Shown here: positions 36,600 to 46,585 of the stretch, piece by piece
Layout of the letters: every line of letters starts with the position of its first letter
Numbering within the stretch: the stretch's first letter is position 1
Source of the DNA: Enterococcus faecalis 13-SD-W-01
GTDB lineage: Bacteria > Bacillota > Bacilli > Lactobacillales > Enterococcaceae
Direction: 5' to 3'
DNA length: 64,000 bases
NCBI GenBank assembly: GCA_000415185.1
Contig: KE351687.1
Location: 81,783-145,782, forward strand
Program-made: the position numbers and the translations under genes
The notes under the pieces: generated by a model
Seen by the model: only the letters and a program-made list of their open reading frames with translations
What the model was told of the DNA's origin: nothing
Database searches by the model: none

Positions 36600-38036
36600 A
36601 TGAAGAAAGACAAGGTGTTGCAGCGGATCAATGATTTTGCTCGGAAAATGGCATCGATGATTTACTTTCGGGCATTGAGAGACGGGGTTGTATCGACGGT
36701 CCCATTCCTCGTTTTAGCGGGTGTGATGATCTTGGTCAATAATATCATCATTGCGCCAGATACAGGCTGGATTGCTGGTTTTGTCAGTGCAGATACATTA
36801 GGTACATGGCAAGAACTAGGAAATAAAATCATCAACGGCACATTGAATTGCTATTCATTGATGATTGGTGCTTTGATTGCCAATAGTTTGGCAAAAAATC
36901 GAGGAGAAGAAAATCCCATTTTCAGTTCCTTAGTAACGATTGCAGTTATCATGATTTTCTTGCCGCTGACAAATGCGGTCGTGCCAGTGGGGGCTGAACA
37001 GCCAGTTGAAGTTGGCGGTGTTGCTGTTCTTTCTTATTTAGGAACATCTGGGATCTTTGTCGCTATTCTCGCTGCTATTTTTTCAACAGAACTTTTTATT
37101 CGTATCTCCCGCAGCGACAAATTGAAATTTAAATTGAACGGCAATGGTATCCCTCCAGCAGTTGCTCAAAGTTTTGAAGCGATGGCAGCGATTATGTTGA
37201 CATTATTGACATTTGGCCTTATTTCATTTGGTATCCATCAGCTGACAGGTATGGAGATCCATGAATTGATCAACAAGATCATCCAAGCACCGCTTGTCCA
37301 TTTAACAACAAGTTTGCCAGGATTTCTTGTTCTTTGCTTCTTTACAAATTTGCTGTTTGCACTAGGTATCCACCCGAGCGGTATCGTCAATCCGATTTTA
37401 GAGCCGCCGTTGTTAGTTGCCATGAATCAAAATACGGAAGCTTTTGCCAATCATCAGGATATACCAAATATCATCGTTTTGCCTTTCCGTGATCTTTATG
37501 GTCATATCGGCGGAACAGGTTCGACGATTGCCCTGATCATTGCGATTTTTATTTTCAGCCGTAAAAAAGTCAATAAACAATTTGCTAGTATGTCTGGCCC
37601 ATTAGGCATTTTCAACATCAATGAACCAGTTATCTATGGTTTTCCAGTTGTTTTTAACCCGATGATCATGATCCCATTTATTTTTGGACCGCTGCTTGCT
37701 TTTGCGATTGCTTACTTTGCGACATGGGCTGGATTGGTTTCTCGAATCGTTGTCTATGTTCCTTGGTCAATGCCGCCTCTTGTGAATGCTTGGGTGGCCA
37801 GCGGAGGAGATTTCAGAAATGTGATCTTGCAATTCTTGCTGATTGTCATGATGGTTGCCATTTATTTCCCATTCTTGCGAGCATACGAAAACAGCATGGC
37901 TGCAGAACTGCCAGCGACAGAAGATACCGCTTTTTCAGGACTGTCAGAGATTCCAGAACCAGCTGCTTTCGACAGTAAAGAAGAAACAAAACCTGCAGCA
38001 ACTGGTGAATTTTCTGATTTTACAGATTTCATGTAG
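36600..38036 (+). CDS. PTS lactose/cellobiose-type IIC permease
   Basis: The 478-residue membrane protein of the CelB/ChbC family imports and phosphorylates a beta-linked or related sugar. About ten hydrophobic segments are seen, with VSTVPFLVLAGVMILVNNIII, FALGIHPSGIVNPILEPPL and GHIGGTGSTIALI as family blocks. It carries an extra acidic C-terminal tail of about 45 residues (from about 433) not usual in the family. AAAGGAG lies nine bases before the ATG. The substrate is not deducible. Confidence 0.92.
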   Translation: MKKDKVLQRINDFARKMASMIYFRALRDGVVSTVPFLVLAGVMILVNNIIIAPDTGWIAGFVSADTLGTWQELGNKIINGTLNCYSLMIGALIANSLAKNRGEENPIFSSLVTIAVIMIFLPLTNAVVPVGAEQPVEVGGVAVLSYLGTSGIFVAILAAIFSTELFIRISRSDKLKFKLNGNGIPPAVAQSFEAMAAIMLTLLTFGLISFGIHQLTGMEIHELINKIIQAPLVHLTTSLPGFLVLCFFTNLLFALGIHPSGIVNPILEPPLLVAMNQNTEAFANHQDIPNIIVLPFRDLYGHIGGTGSTIALIIAIFIFSRKKVNKQFASMSGPLGIFNINEPVIYGFPVVFNPMIMIPFIFGPLLAFAIAYFATWAGLVSRIVVYVPWSMPPLVNAWVASGGDFRNVILQFLLIVMMVAIYFPFLRAYENSMAAELPATEDTAFSGLSEIPEPAAFDSKEETKPAATGEFSDFTDFM

Positions 38037-38097
38037 TATCGAATATTGAAGAAGATTTTTAGATGAAAATTTGAATCAAGTTAGAGGAGGAAGAAAC

Positions 38098-38415
38098 ATG
38101 ACAAATATTTTATTATGCTGCAACGAAGGGATGTCAACATCATTCTTGGTCAAAAAAATGCAGCAAGTAGCAAACGAGAACGGTTTGAAAGTGAACATTT
38201 GGGCGGTTTCAGAACCAAAAGTAGACACGGAAAGCCAAACAGCAGATATCGTATTATTAGGACCGCAAATTGCTTTTATGCGTGACACCATCGCAAAACG
38301 CTTGGGGACAAGAATTCCTGTCCAAGCCATCAATGCAGAAGATTTCGGCCGTTTGAATGCTGCAAAGATTTTAAAAGAAGGATTAATGATGATTCGTCAA
38401 AACCGCCAGAACTAA
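38098..38415 (+). CDS. PTS lactose/cellobiose-type IIB component
   Basis: The 105-residue IIB subunit carries the phosphorylated cysteine C8 in LLCCNEGMSTS, the family signature, and ADIVLLGPQIAF. It accepts phosphate from IIA and gives it to the incoming sugar on IIC. AGAGGAGG precedes the ATG. Confidence 0.93.
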   Translation: MTNILLCCNEGMSTSFLVKKMQQVANENGLKVNIWAVSEPKVDTESQTADIVLLGPQIAFMRDTIAKRLGTRIPVQAINAEDFGRLNAAKILKEGLMMIRQNRQN

Positions 38416-38450
38416 AGAATAAATTCACGTTGCAAGAGAGGAAGAAAAAA

Positions 38451-39503
38451 ATGACACTAACAATGGGCTTCATCGGCTTTGGAAAAAGCGCAAATCGTTA
38501 TCACTTACCGTACATCAATACGAGAGAGACGATCCAGGTGAAAAAGATTTTTGATTTGAATATCAACGAATCAGCAGCAGCTCCTTACAGAGAAAAAGGA
38601 GTGATTTTCACGACAGACATCGAAGAGATTTTAACAGATGCCGATATCGAACTGATTACGATCTGTACACCAGCACATACGCATTATGAATTAGCCAAAC
38701 AAGTCATCAATGCTGGGAAATCAGTCATTGTAGAAAAACCATTTTGCGATACTGTTGAGCATGCAAAAGAATTGTTTGCTTTAGGAAAAGAAAAAGGTGT
38801 CTTGGTGATGCCTTACCAAAATCGACGTTTCGATGGTGATTACCTAGCAGTCAAACAAGTCATTGAGCAAGGATTTCTTGGAGATATCAATGAAGTCGAG
38901 ACGCACATTGATTATTATCGTCCTGGAAGTATCACAGCAGAAGGCGAAAAAGAAAATGGTTCTTTCTACGGTCTAGGTATCCATACGATGGATCGGATGA
39001 TTGCTTTGTTTGGCCGTCCAAGTAAAGTGGCCTACGATATCCGCAACAATGAGATCGAAACAGCAGTTGATAATTATTTTGATGTCGACCTGCATTACAA
39101 TCACAAATTGAAAGTCAAAGTCAAAACAAATCACGTAGTCGCAAGCAGTTATCCGCGGTTTATCGTTCATGGAAGTAATGGTTCTTTCATCAAGTATGGA
39201 GAAGACCAGCAGGAAAATGATTTAAAAGCTGGCATCATGCCTGGCTCACCTGGATTTGGCGAAGATTCAGTGATGTATTACGGCATCGCAAAATATCGGA
39301 ATGCAAACGGAGATTGGATCGAAAAACAAATCAAGACACCCGTTGGCGACTACGGAAGATACTATGATTCAGTTTATAATACGTTGAAAAACGGGGCGGA
39401 AAAATTAGTCAGTGAAGAAGAAGCATTGACGAATATCCAGATTTTGGAAGCAGGATTCAACGAACCAAGTCCAAGTGTCTATGTGATGGAGGAACAAGCA
39501 TGA
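38451..39503 (+). CDS. Gfo/Idh/MocA family oxidoreductase
   Basis: The 350-residue NAD(P)-dependent enzyme has an N-terminal Rossmann fold (GFIGFGKSANRYH) and the EKP motif (VIVEKPFCDT, about residue 97) with the catalytic lysine, then a beta-sheet C-terminal domain (GSFYGLGIHTMDRMIALFG). The family oxidises or reduces sugars and inositols. Here, in a PTS operon, it probably acts on the imported sugar phosphate; the substrate is unknown. It overlaps the next gene by four bases. Confidence 0.9.
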   Translation: MTLTMGFIGFGKSANRYHLPYINTRETIQVKKIFDLNINESAAAPYREKGVIFTTDIEEILTDADIELITICTPAHTHYELAKQVINAGKSVIVEKPFCDTVEHAKELFALGKEKGVLVMPYQNRRFDGDYLAVKQVIEQGFLGDINEVETHIDYYRPGSITAEGEKENGSFYGLGIHTMDRMIALFGRPSKVAYDIRNNEIETAVDNYFDVDLHYNHKLKVKVKTNHVVASSYPRFIVHGSNGSFIKYGEDQQENDLKAGIMPGSPGFGEDSVMYYGIAKYRNANGDWIEKQIKTPVGDYGRYYDSVYNTLKNGAEKLVSEEEALTNIQILEAGFNEPSPSVYVMEEQA

Positions 39504-40354
39504 AACGAATTTTAGCATGTACAGCCTCTGATTTTGGACAAGAAACTACACCAGCAGAAATAAAAGAAGCAATCAAAGCATCGGAAGGACGAGTATTGCT
39601 GACTGATTTAGCTGCAGAAGCTGCACCATTGTATCCGGAAGTAACAAACGGTGAGATGGCCGCTGCATTTGGCGCAGATCTTTTACTGCTTAAAGGAATC
39701 GATGTCCAGAAAATGGCTGTTGGCGGGTTAGGGAGCATCAAGCATCTTTCTGAACTTCGTCAGTTGACTGGAACAGGTATTGGCGTGAACTTGGAAATCG
39801 CAGATGATACAGCAGACTATAAACGAGTAACAGCGCAATCCGTTCAAGAAGTCTTGACTAAAGGTGCTGATTTTCTTTCATTAACAGCTTATGTCAAACC
39901 AGAAGCAACGCCGGTACGTATCGTTGCAGATATTAAATTAGTCAGAGAAGCATATGATGGCTTTTTGATGCTCAATCCAGTCGTCAGTCATGGGATGGAT
40001 CTGTCTCTTGAGGTGCTGCTGAGTTATGTGACCGCTGGTGTGGACATGCTGGTATTGCCAAGTCCGGGTGCAGTAGCTGGGGTCATAGAAGACAAACTTT
40101 CTGAGATTATTTCAGCCATTAGAAAAAAAGGTGCCTTGGTTTCCTGTACTGTTGGAACATCACAAGAAGGAACAGATAAAGAAACGATCCAGCAAATTGC
40201 ACTTGCAGCAAAACGAGCGGGGGCAGATGTGTTTGAATTAGGAGATGCAGGAATCTCTGGCATGCCAGCGCCGACCGCTATCTATCATGCGTCGATTGCC
40301 TTGCGGGGACAGCGTCATACTTTCGTAAGAATGGCACGGTCTGCCAAACGTTAA
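39500..40354 (+). CDS. PTS-associated predicted TIM-barrel protein (DUF7916-like)
   Basis: The 284-residue protein has a beta-alpha barrel pattern with VLLTDLAAEAAPLYPEVTNGE, LLLLKGIDV, DFLSLTAY, VRIVADIKLV, DMLVLPSPGAVAGV and ADVFELGDAGISGMPAP. Similar proteins occur in PTS operons and have been loosely called phosphonomutase-like, without proof. The acidic residues at strand ends suggest a metal-dependent lyase or aldolase-type reaction, which is inference. It is last in the operon and overlaps the oxidoreductase gene. Confidence 0.7.
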   Translation: MKRILACTASDFGQETTPAEIKEAIKASEGRVLLTDLAAEAAPLYPEVTNGEMAAAFGADLLLLKGIDVQKMAVGGLGSIKHLSELRQLTGTGIGVNLEIADDTADYKRVTAQSVQEVLTKGADFLSLTAYVKPEATPVRIVADIKLVREAYDGFLMLNPVVSHGMDLSLEVLLSYVTAGVDMLVLPSPGAVAGVIEDKLSEIISAIRKKGALVSCTVGTSQEGTDKETIQQIALAAKRAGADVFELGDAGISGMPAPTAIYHASIALRGQRHTFVRMARSAKR

Positions 40355-40489
40355 AGAATAAAAAGGAAAGAAAAACAGCGCTATGGTGCAGTCCGTGTGA
40401 AAAACGTTATGGAAAGCCAAAAATGTTACCACTTTCATCTATTTGTGCTAAACTTAAAGAGTAAATAGAAAAAGCAAGGAGCGTTTTTT

Positions 40490-40945
40490 ATGGAAAAAGG
40501 AATGACAGCGTTAAAATTTTATTTTCGTAATGGCGAAACATGGACGATCGACCGCCGCCATATCGGAGACCTTTGGATCAAACAAATCACAACAAGTTTC
40601 GGAAGAATCAACGGTAGTGAATTCGTCGAAATCCGCCCGTGTGCTGGATTCAAAATCGAGATTTTCCAAGAAGGTGACTCTGTTGCCACTCATGATATCA
40701 ATTTAGGCGGATTGGAAATGGGCATGTTCAGCCGTGCATTGAAATATGAAGATATCGAACGTATGGAAATTTTATATCGCAACGGTAAACCAGATCTTAT
40801 CTATTTCCCTTACAGCGACAAAGGTGAAGAAGGTTTGGATAATGAATATCAATCAACAAAAATCAGTGAAAAAACTGGCAGTCTCTACATCGTGATCAAT
40901 CCTGATCAGCGTGTAGAAGACGTATACGCAGAATATTTTGACTAA
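40490..40945 (+). CDS. Conserved hypothetical protein, 151 residues
   Basis: I do not recognise a named family. The protein is soluble and mainly beta-strand, with FYFRNGETWTIDRRHIGDLWIKQI, EFVEIRPCAGFKIEIFQEGDS, MEILYRNGKPDLIYFPYSDK and a C-terminal SLYIVINPDQRVEDVY. It has no signal peptide or catalytic signature. AAGGAG is upstream of the ATG, and a terminator follows at about 41000. It stands alone, and its codon use looks like its neighbours. Confidence 0.75.
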   Translation: MEKGMTALKFYFRNGETWTIDRRHIGDLWIKQITTSFGRINGSEFVEIRPCAGFKIEIFQEGDSVATHDINLGGLEMGMFSRALKYEDIERMEILYRNGKPDLIYFPYSDKGEEGLDNEYQSTKISEKTGSLYIVINPDQRVEDVYAEYFD

Positions 40946-40999
40946 GAAGCAGGCAGCAGGTCTTGTTTCGACCGTCAAAGTCAAATAAATAGAAGCAGA

Positions 41000-41043
41000 G
41001 GCAAAAGACCGTCGGAATCGGTGCTTTTGTCTTTGTTTTTTCC
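41000..41043 (+). terminator. Terminator of the 151-residue gene
   Basis: GGCAAAAG-CCG pairs with CGG-CTTTTGTC, followed by T-rich sequence. Confidence 0.75.
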
Positions 41044-41184
41044 TTAGAAAAGGAAGCAAGATTCCCTTTGAAATGAAAAGTAAATAAAGTTTTAAGGGAA
41101 AAGAAAAAATGAATAAAAACATTTTCCATTGCCTGATGAATCTGCTATAATGAGTCCAGTTTGTGTATAGGAGACCTGAAAAAA

Positions 41185-41460
41185 ATGAGAACAGATTTCG
41201 AAGAAGGAAAAAGATTATTGTATGAACAATATGATGTATGTACAATGGAAGAACGCCGACGTATTCTTTGTCATCTAAGAAGAAAAAACGTTTTGCTGTA
41301 TCGTCAGCTGGAACGTGTCAAACATGATTTGCTAAGATTGGAATCAAAACGAGTACAATTAGAACTTGCTGGAAATGAACAGCAAGTCATAGTTATTGAG
41401 AAAAAAATCTTGAAAAAGAAAGAACAATTTTTAAAGGCGCTCGCCCGAAACCGCGAATGA
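41185..41460 (+). CDS. Small basic coiled-coil protein, 91 residues
   Basis: The family is not recognised. The product is one long charged helix (RRILCHLRRKNVLLYRQLERVK, LLRLESKRVQLEL, VIVIEKKILKKKEQFLKAL) predicted to form a coiled coil. The ATG at 41185 follows AGGAG by 11 bases. It lies 13 bases before the Na+/H+ antiporter gene, so the two are probably co-transcribed; a link to the antiporter or to DNA/RNA binding is only a guess. Confidence 0.65.
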   Translation: MRTDFEEGKRLLYEQYDVCTMEERRRILCHLRRKNVLLYRQLERVKHDLLRLESKRVQLELAGNEQQVIVIEKKILKKKEQFLKALARNRE

Positions 41461-41473
41461 AGGAGCTGAGGCC

Positions 41474-43561
41474 ATGGAGTTCGTCGAATTACTGATTGTT
41501 TTTGCTGTGACCATCACATTGTCCAATGTAGCTAGCAGGATTTTCCCAGCGATTCCTACACCATTGATCCAAATTTTTTTTGGGATCATTTTAGGATTGA
41601 CTGAGTGGGGACAGTCTGTCGGTTTCGAACCGGAGCTGTTCCTAGTGATGATCATTGCACCATTGCTTTTCCGCGAAGGTGAAAAAGCAGATATCGCCTC
41701 TATTTTAAAGAATTTTGGCACGATTTTATTTTTAGCTTTCGGCGGAGTATTGCTCACGCTGTTAGGCGTTGGCGCACTACTTTCTTTTCTGCTTCCAAGT
41801 ATTCCGCTTGCGGCTTGTTTTGCTTTTGGCGCTGCATTAGGTCCGACAGATGCTGTAGCTGTTGGTTCTCTTTCTGGCCGAGTGTCAATCCCAGATAAAG
41901 CGATGCACATCTTAGAAGGAGAAGGATTGCTGAATGATGCATCCGGCGTTACAGCCTTCCAGTTTGCGATTGCTGCGCTGATGACGGGAACTTTTTCAGC
42001 TGTCAATGCTGGGATCAGCTTGATTTTCTCTAGTATAGGCGGTGCCGTTGTTGGTATTTTGCTTGTTTGGGGAAAACGACGCGTGATCGGCATGATTGAA
42101 AAAGCGTCTGCCCGAGATGTGACAGGTTATCTTTTGATTGAGTTATTATTGCCGTTTTTAGCCTATGTATTGGCAGAAGTAGCTGGCGTCTCAGGGATTA
42201 TTGCGGCTGTAGCGGCTGGAGTTTTGCAAGCAGCTGGGTTTAGAAAAATCACTGTTTTCGATGCAGAATTATCTGTTTTATCAGACACGACTTGGTCAAC
42301 GATCGTTTTCACACTGAATGCACTTGTGTTCATTTTTTTAGGAATCGAATTGACTCAAGTTTTCTCACCAGTTTGGGAAAATAATATTTATCCTAACTGG
42401 CTTCTTTTAGTCACGATATTATTGATTTCTGCTGTTTTATTTGTGATTCGTTTTGTTTCCATCAGTCTTTTTTATCTTTTTAAAGACGGAAAAAGCAAAT
42501 TTAAAGAACAGCTCAATGAAGTACTGATCTTGACGTTTGGCGGCGTAAAAGGAACCGTCAGTTTGGCGACGATTTTTATTTTGCCTATCTCGGTCAATCA
42601 GTTGACGTTTTATCAGAGACCGTTATTGCTGTTTTTGACAGCGGGTGTGATCTTGACCACTTTGATCGTTGGTATTCTAGTCTTGCCGATGCTGACAGAA
42701 GACGAAGAAGCCGATGGAACGGATATGAATGCACTGATGATCTTAGAATCGGTCGTTTCTCAAATGAGAGAGGACATGGCTGATATGGACAAAGATTCAA
42801 AAGAGTATTTAGCGACAGAAGCCGTGATTGATAATTATCAAGAGCGGATCAGAGAGCTTTACTTAGAAGATTTGTCTGGAGATGAAAAACAAGAAGTACA
42901 AGAAATCCAAGCGTTGATTTTATCGATTGAAAGAGACAGTTTGGATAAACGCTATCGTGAAGGCGATCTAAGTATCAACAGTTATCGTTTTTATTCACGG
43001 TTTATGTCACAATTTGAAAAGTCTATCACAAGACAAATCTTGTCCTTTATGGGGTTCTGGCTGTTATTTGTCCGTCGTATTTTCCGAATTGTTTTGCATC
43101 CTAAATTATATTGGGAACGAAGACAGTCGGATCGCCAGACAGTGATTACTCAAAAAGATATCGATGAAGTCAGAGAAGTTTATCAAAAAAATACTGATTT
43201 GATCATTGAAAGTTTGGATAACTTAACGGATGTTTATGATAACACGGTGATCCAATTCTTTATTGAACAAAGAAAAGCCCAGTGTCAGCGTATGATGTCG
43301 GGTTCCTTTATCTCGATGTTCATGATCCAGCAAGAAACGATCTTTACGAAACAGATGCTTCGCGGCTACTACTTAGAACGAAAAACAATCGATGAGTGTG
43401 AAGTATCGGAACAAATCACGACGTTTACTGCGAATACGTATCGAAGAAGAATCAATTTGCTGGAATCTTATACGATGAACCAGCCGACAAACGGGCAGAC
43501 ATTGCCGTTCGTTTTCCGAGAAAAACTCAAAAAAGGAAAAATCAATCGAAAAATGCCTTGA
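41474..43561 (+). CDS. CPA1 family Na+/H+ antiporter
   Basis: The 695-residue membrane protein exchanges Na+ (or K+) for H+. The core of about 12 helices holds GPTDAVAVGSLSGRV and GEGLLNDASGVTAFQF, the CPA1 ion-binding signatures, plus FGGVKGTVSLATIFILPI. A long cytoplasmic C-terminal region (about 410-695) is strongly charged and helical, and probably regulates transport. The length is above the minimal family size because of this tail. The start ATG follows GGAG. Confidence 0.9.
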   Translation: MEFVELLIVFAVTITLSNVASRIFPAIPTPLIQIFFGIILGLTEWGQSVGFEPELFLVMIIAPLLFREGEKADIASILKNFGTILFLAFGGVLLTLLGVGALLSFLLPSIPLAACFAFGAALGPTDAVAVGSLSGRVSIPDKAMHILEGEGLLNDASGVTAFQFAIAALMTGTFSAVNAGISLIFSSIGGAVVGILLVWGKRRVIGMIEKASARDVTGYLLIELLLPFLAYVLAEVAGVSGIIAAVAAGVLQAAGFRKITVFDAELSVLSDTTWSTIVFTLNALVFIFLGIELTQVFSPVWENNIYPNWLLLVTILLISAVLFVIRFVSISLFYLFKDGKSKFKEQLNEVLILTFGGVKGTVSLATIFILPISVNQLTFYQRPLLLFLTAGVILTTLIVGILVLPMLTEDEEADGTDMNALMILESVVSQMREDMADMDKDSKEYLATEAVIDNYQERIRELYLEDLSGDEKQEVQEIQALILSIERDSLDKRYREGDLSINSYRFYSRFMSQFEKSITRQILSFMGFWLLFVRRIFRIVLHPKLYWERRQSDRQTVITQKDIDEVREVYQKNTDLIIESLDNLTDVYDNTVIQFFIEQRKAQCQRMMSGSFISMFMIQQETIFTKQMLRGYYLERKTIDECEVSEQITTFTANTYRRRINLLESYTMNQPTNGQTLPFVFREKLKKGKINRKMP

Positions 43562-43588
43562 TAATCGTTCGAAATGTCAAGGAATGCA

Positions 43589-43628
43589 AGAGGATGGGGC
43601 ATCAATCAGCCCGATCCTCTTTTTTTGT
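43589..43628 (+). terminator. Terminator of the antiporter gene
   Basis: AGAGGATGGGGC pairs with GCCCGATCCTCT, followed by seven T. Confidence 0.88.
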
Positions 43629-43720
43629 GCACCTTTTCAAAACGACTATATTTTTCGCAAAAAGAGACATTAATTTTCCGTTTTTTATGCTACAATATTT
43701 GAGAATAAGGAGGAGACAAG

Positions 43721-45604
43721 TTGAAAGAATTAAAAGTAACTGGCCTCAAAAAAACATATGGTGAAAAAACGTTATTTGAAACAATCAGTTTTATGATCCA
43801 CGAGAAAGATCGGATCGGTTTGATTGGTACAAATGGTACAGGAAAAACCAGTCTGCTGAATATATTAGCAGGAACCGACAGCGGCGACGGCGATCAGGAA
43901 GCTGTTTTTTATCCAAATGATTTTCGAATCGGCTATCTTTCTCAAAATACCGATTTTCCTGGTGAGAACACCGTACTCCAAGCCGTTTTCCAAGGGACGA
44001 GCCCATTGATGCAAACAGTGCGCGAATACGAAGAAGCGTTGTTGGTTTTGGCGGAAAATGGCGAAGATCCTGCTACACAAAAAAAATATACCCGAGCGGA
44101 AGAACAAATGAATAAACAAGATGCTTGGGCAGCAGATACAAATGCAAAAATTATTTTGCAAAAATTGGGTATCAGTGAATTGGATAAAAAAATAAGCGAA
44201 TTATCTGGTGGACAGAAAAAGCGTGTTAGTTTAGCACAAGTTTTGATCGATGAACCAGATCTGCTTTTATTGGATGAACCAACGAACCATCTGGATTATG
44301 CAGCGATTGAATGGTTGGAAACTTATTTGAACCATTACCGCGGTGCGTTATTGATGGTAACACACGACCGCTATTTTCTTGATCGAGTGACTAACCGGAT
44401 CTTTGAACTTTCTTTTGGCAAACTTTATGAATACAAAGGAAACTACGAGGCGTATGTCTTAGCAAAAGCAGAGAGAGAACGTGTTGATGCAGAGCAAGAA
44501 GAAAAACGCAAGCGACTATACAAGCAAGAATTGGCGTGGATGCGTGCAGGTGTTCAAGCACGAGGCACGAAACAACAAGCAAGGATCAATCGTTTCGAAG
44601 ATTTGAAAGACAATTTGTATCAAGTCAATCAGACGGAAGATTTGGAATTGAATATCGCAACACAGCGTTTAGGAAAAAAAGTACTAGAGATCAAAGACGG
44701 CAGCTATGCAATAAACGGCATGCCGATCTTAAATGACTTCCAACTGCTGATCCAATCAAGAGAACGATTAGGAATCACTGGTAAAAATGGTGCCGGAAAA
44801 TCGACACTATTGAATATCCTAGCAGGAAGAATACCGTTAGACAGCGGCATCTATACCATCGGAGAGACCGTTCGATTGGCTTATTATACACAAGAAAATG
44901 AAGAGATGGATCCTAACAAACGGATGATTGCTTATCTGCAGGAAGCAGCAGAAGAGATCCAAACCGCGGACGGGCTGCATATCGGAGTGGCGGAATTATT
45001 AGAACGATTTTTATTCCCTCGTTTCATGCACGGAACGTTGATCGGCAAATTATCCGGCGGCGAAAAAAGACGGCTTTATTTGCTGAAATTACTGATCCAA
45101 CAGCCAAATGTACTTTTACTGGACGAACCGACCAATGATTTGGATATTGCCACATTGACGATTTTAGAAGATTATTTCAGACAATTTCCGGGAGCAGTCA
45201 TCACCGTTTCCCATGACCGTTATTTCTTAGACAAAGTAGCAGATAAATTGCTGGTTTTCCAAGGTGCTGGCAAAATCGATCTTTATTATGGGAACATGTC
45301 TAGTTATCTGATGAACCAAAAAGAGGAACTTCAAACACCGGAAAAAACAAAAGAAAAAACACCAGCACAAACAGAGACAAAGAAAAAGAAACTCACTTAT
45401 ATGGAACAAAAAGAGTGGGAAACGATTGAAGACGATATCGCTGTGATCGAAGAACAGATTACACAGCTGCAAGAAGAAATGAACCATCAAGGAAATGACT
45501 TTACCCGCCTGCAGGAATTGCAGAAAGAAACGACGAAATTAGAAGAACAGCTCGAGGAAAAAATGCTGCGTTGGGAATACTTGAGCGAATGGGCAGAAAA
45601 CTAG
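43721..45604 (+). CDS. ABC-F family ATPase, Uup/YfmR type
   Basis: The 627-residue soluble protein has two ABC domains: Walker A GTNGTGKTS with signature LSGGQKKR, and GKNGAGKST with LSGGEKRR. They are joined by the P-site linker (about 240-310, charged and helical). The C-terminal coiled coil (about 555-627, LTYMEQKEWETIEDDIAVIEEQI) is the Uup-type extension. YfmR/Uup proteins act on ribosomes and help translation of difficult sequences alongside EF-P; resistance function is not indicated. It starts at TTG after AGGAGG. thyA follows 12 bases later. Confidence 0.9.
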   Translation: MKELKVTGLKKTYGEKTLFETISFMIHEKDRIGLIGTNGTGKTSLLNILAGTDSGDGDQEAVFYPNDFRIGYLSQNTDFPGENTVLQAVFQGTSPLMQTVREYEEALLVLAENGEDPATQKKYTRAEEQMNKQDAWAADTNAKIILQKLGISELDKKISELSGGQKKRVSLAQVLIDEPDLLLLDEPTNHLDYAAIEWLETYLNHYRGALLMVTHDRYFLDRVTNRIFELSFGKLYEYKGNYEAYVLAKAERERVDAEQEEKRKRLYKQELAWMRAGVQARGTKQQARINRFEDLKDNLYQVNQTEDLELNIATQRLGKKVLEIKDGSYAINGMPILNDFQLLIQSRERLGITGKNGAGKSTLLNILAGRIPLDSGIYTIGETVRLAYYTQENEEMDPNKRMIAYLQEAAEEIQTADGLHIGVAELLERFLFPRFMHGTLIGKLSGGEKRRLYLLKLLIQQPNVLLLDEPTNDLDIATLTILEDYFRQFPGAVITVSHDRYFLDKVADKLLVFQGAGKIDLYYGNMSSYLMNQKEELQTPEKTKEKTPAQTETKKKKLTYMEQKEWETIEDDIAVIEEQITQLQEEMNHQGNDFTRLQELQKETTKLEEQLEEKMLRWEYLSEWAEN

Positions 45605-45616
45605 GAGGATGATTCA

Positions 45617-46564
45617 ATGGAGCAAGCATATCTTGACTTAGGACGAACTTTGTTAGAAAAAGGACACCGCAAAGAAGACCGTACTGGTACAGGTACATAC
45701 AGTATTTTCGGCTATCAAATGCGTTTTGACCTGCAAAAAGGCTTTCCGCTTTTGACAACAAAAAGAATCCCCTTTGGACTAATCAAAAGCGAACTGCTTT
45801 GGTTTTTGAAAGGCGATACGAATATTCGTTATCTTTTAGAAAACAACAATCATATCTGGGATGAATGGGCATTTGAACGTTATATCAAAAGCGCTGATTA
45901 TACAGGGCCAGATATGACAGATTTCGGACATCGCAGTTTGACAGACCCAGCGTTCAACGAAGAATACAAAGTACAAAAAAAACAGTTTTGCGAAAAAATC
46001 TTGAATGATCCAGCTTTTGCTGAAAAATATGGGGATCTTGGTCATATCTACGGCTATCAATGGCGTCATTGGGAAACAAAAGACGGCGGATTCATCGATC
46101 AGATTAAAGAAGTGATCGAAGCTATCAAAAAAACACCAGATTCAAGACGTTTGATTGTTTCCGCTTGGAATCCAGAAGATGTTCCAAGCATGGCTTTGCC
46201 GCCTTGCCATACAATGTTCCAATTCTATGTCAATGACGGACGCTTGAGTTGTCAGCTTTACCAAAGAAGCGGCGATGTTTTCCTTGGTGTACCATTCAAT
46301 ATTGCCAGTTATGCACTTCTGACACATCTGATTGCACATGAGACTGGACTTGAAGTAGGCGAATTCATCCATACATTAGGTGATGCACATCTTTACAGCA
46401 ACCACATCGAGCAAATGCAGGAACAGTTGAATCGAGAAATACGTTCATTTCCTGAATTGATTTTGAACCCTGAAAAAACATCGATTTTTGATTTTGAGAT
46501 GGAGGATATCACACTAGAAGGCTACGATCCTCATCCAACCATCAAAGCACCGATCGCTGTATAG
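45617..46564 (+). CDS. thyA: Thymidylate synthase
   Basis: The 315-residue enzyme converts dUMP to dTMP using methylene-tetrahydrofolate. The catalytic cysteine C197 lies in [33 protein letters not shown] and [12 protein letters not shown] are conserved. The N-terminal part contains the 50-residue insertion typical of the longer Lactobacillales enzyme ([17 protein letters not shown]). folA follows 21 bases later, giving the dTMP/folate pair. AGGAGG is upstream. Confidence 0.97.
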   Translation: MEQAYLDLGRTLLEKGHRKEDRTGTGTYSIFGYQMRFDLQKGFPLLTTKRIPFGLIKSELLWFLKGDTNIRYLLENNNHIWDEWAFERYIKSADYTGPDMTDFGHRSLTDPAFNEEYKVQKKQFCEKILNDPAFAEKYGDLGHIYGYQWRHWETKDGGFIDQIKEVIEAIKKTPDSRRLIVSAWNPEDVPSMALPPCHTMFQFYVNDGRLSCQLYQRSGDVFLGVPFNIASYALLTHLIAHETGLEVGEFIHTLGDAHLYSNHIEQMQEQLNREIRSFPELILNPEKTSIFDFEMEDITLEGYDPHPTIKAPIAV

Positions 46565-46585
46565 CGGTCCAGAAAGGATGAAACT

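Noticed and set aside
43558-43764. Frame over the terminator between the antiporter and ABC-F genes
   Set aside because: It spans an intrinsic terminator and the promoter region of the ABC-F gene.
43721-45604. Antibiotic-resistance ABC-F
   Set aside because: The Uup-type C-terminal coiled coil and housekeeping context indicate a YfmR-like translation factor, not a resistance protein.
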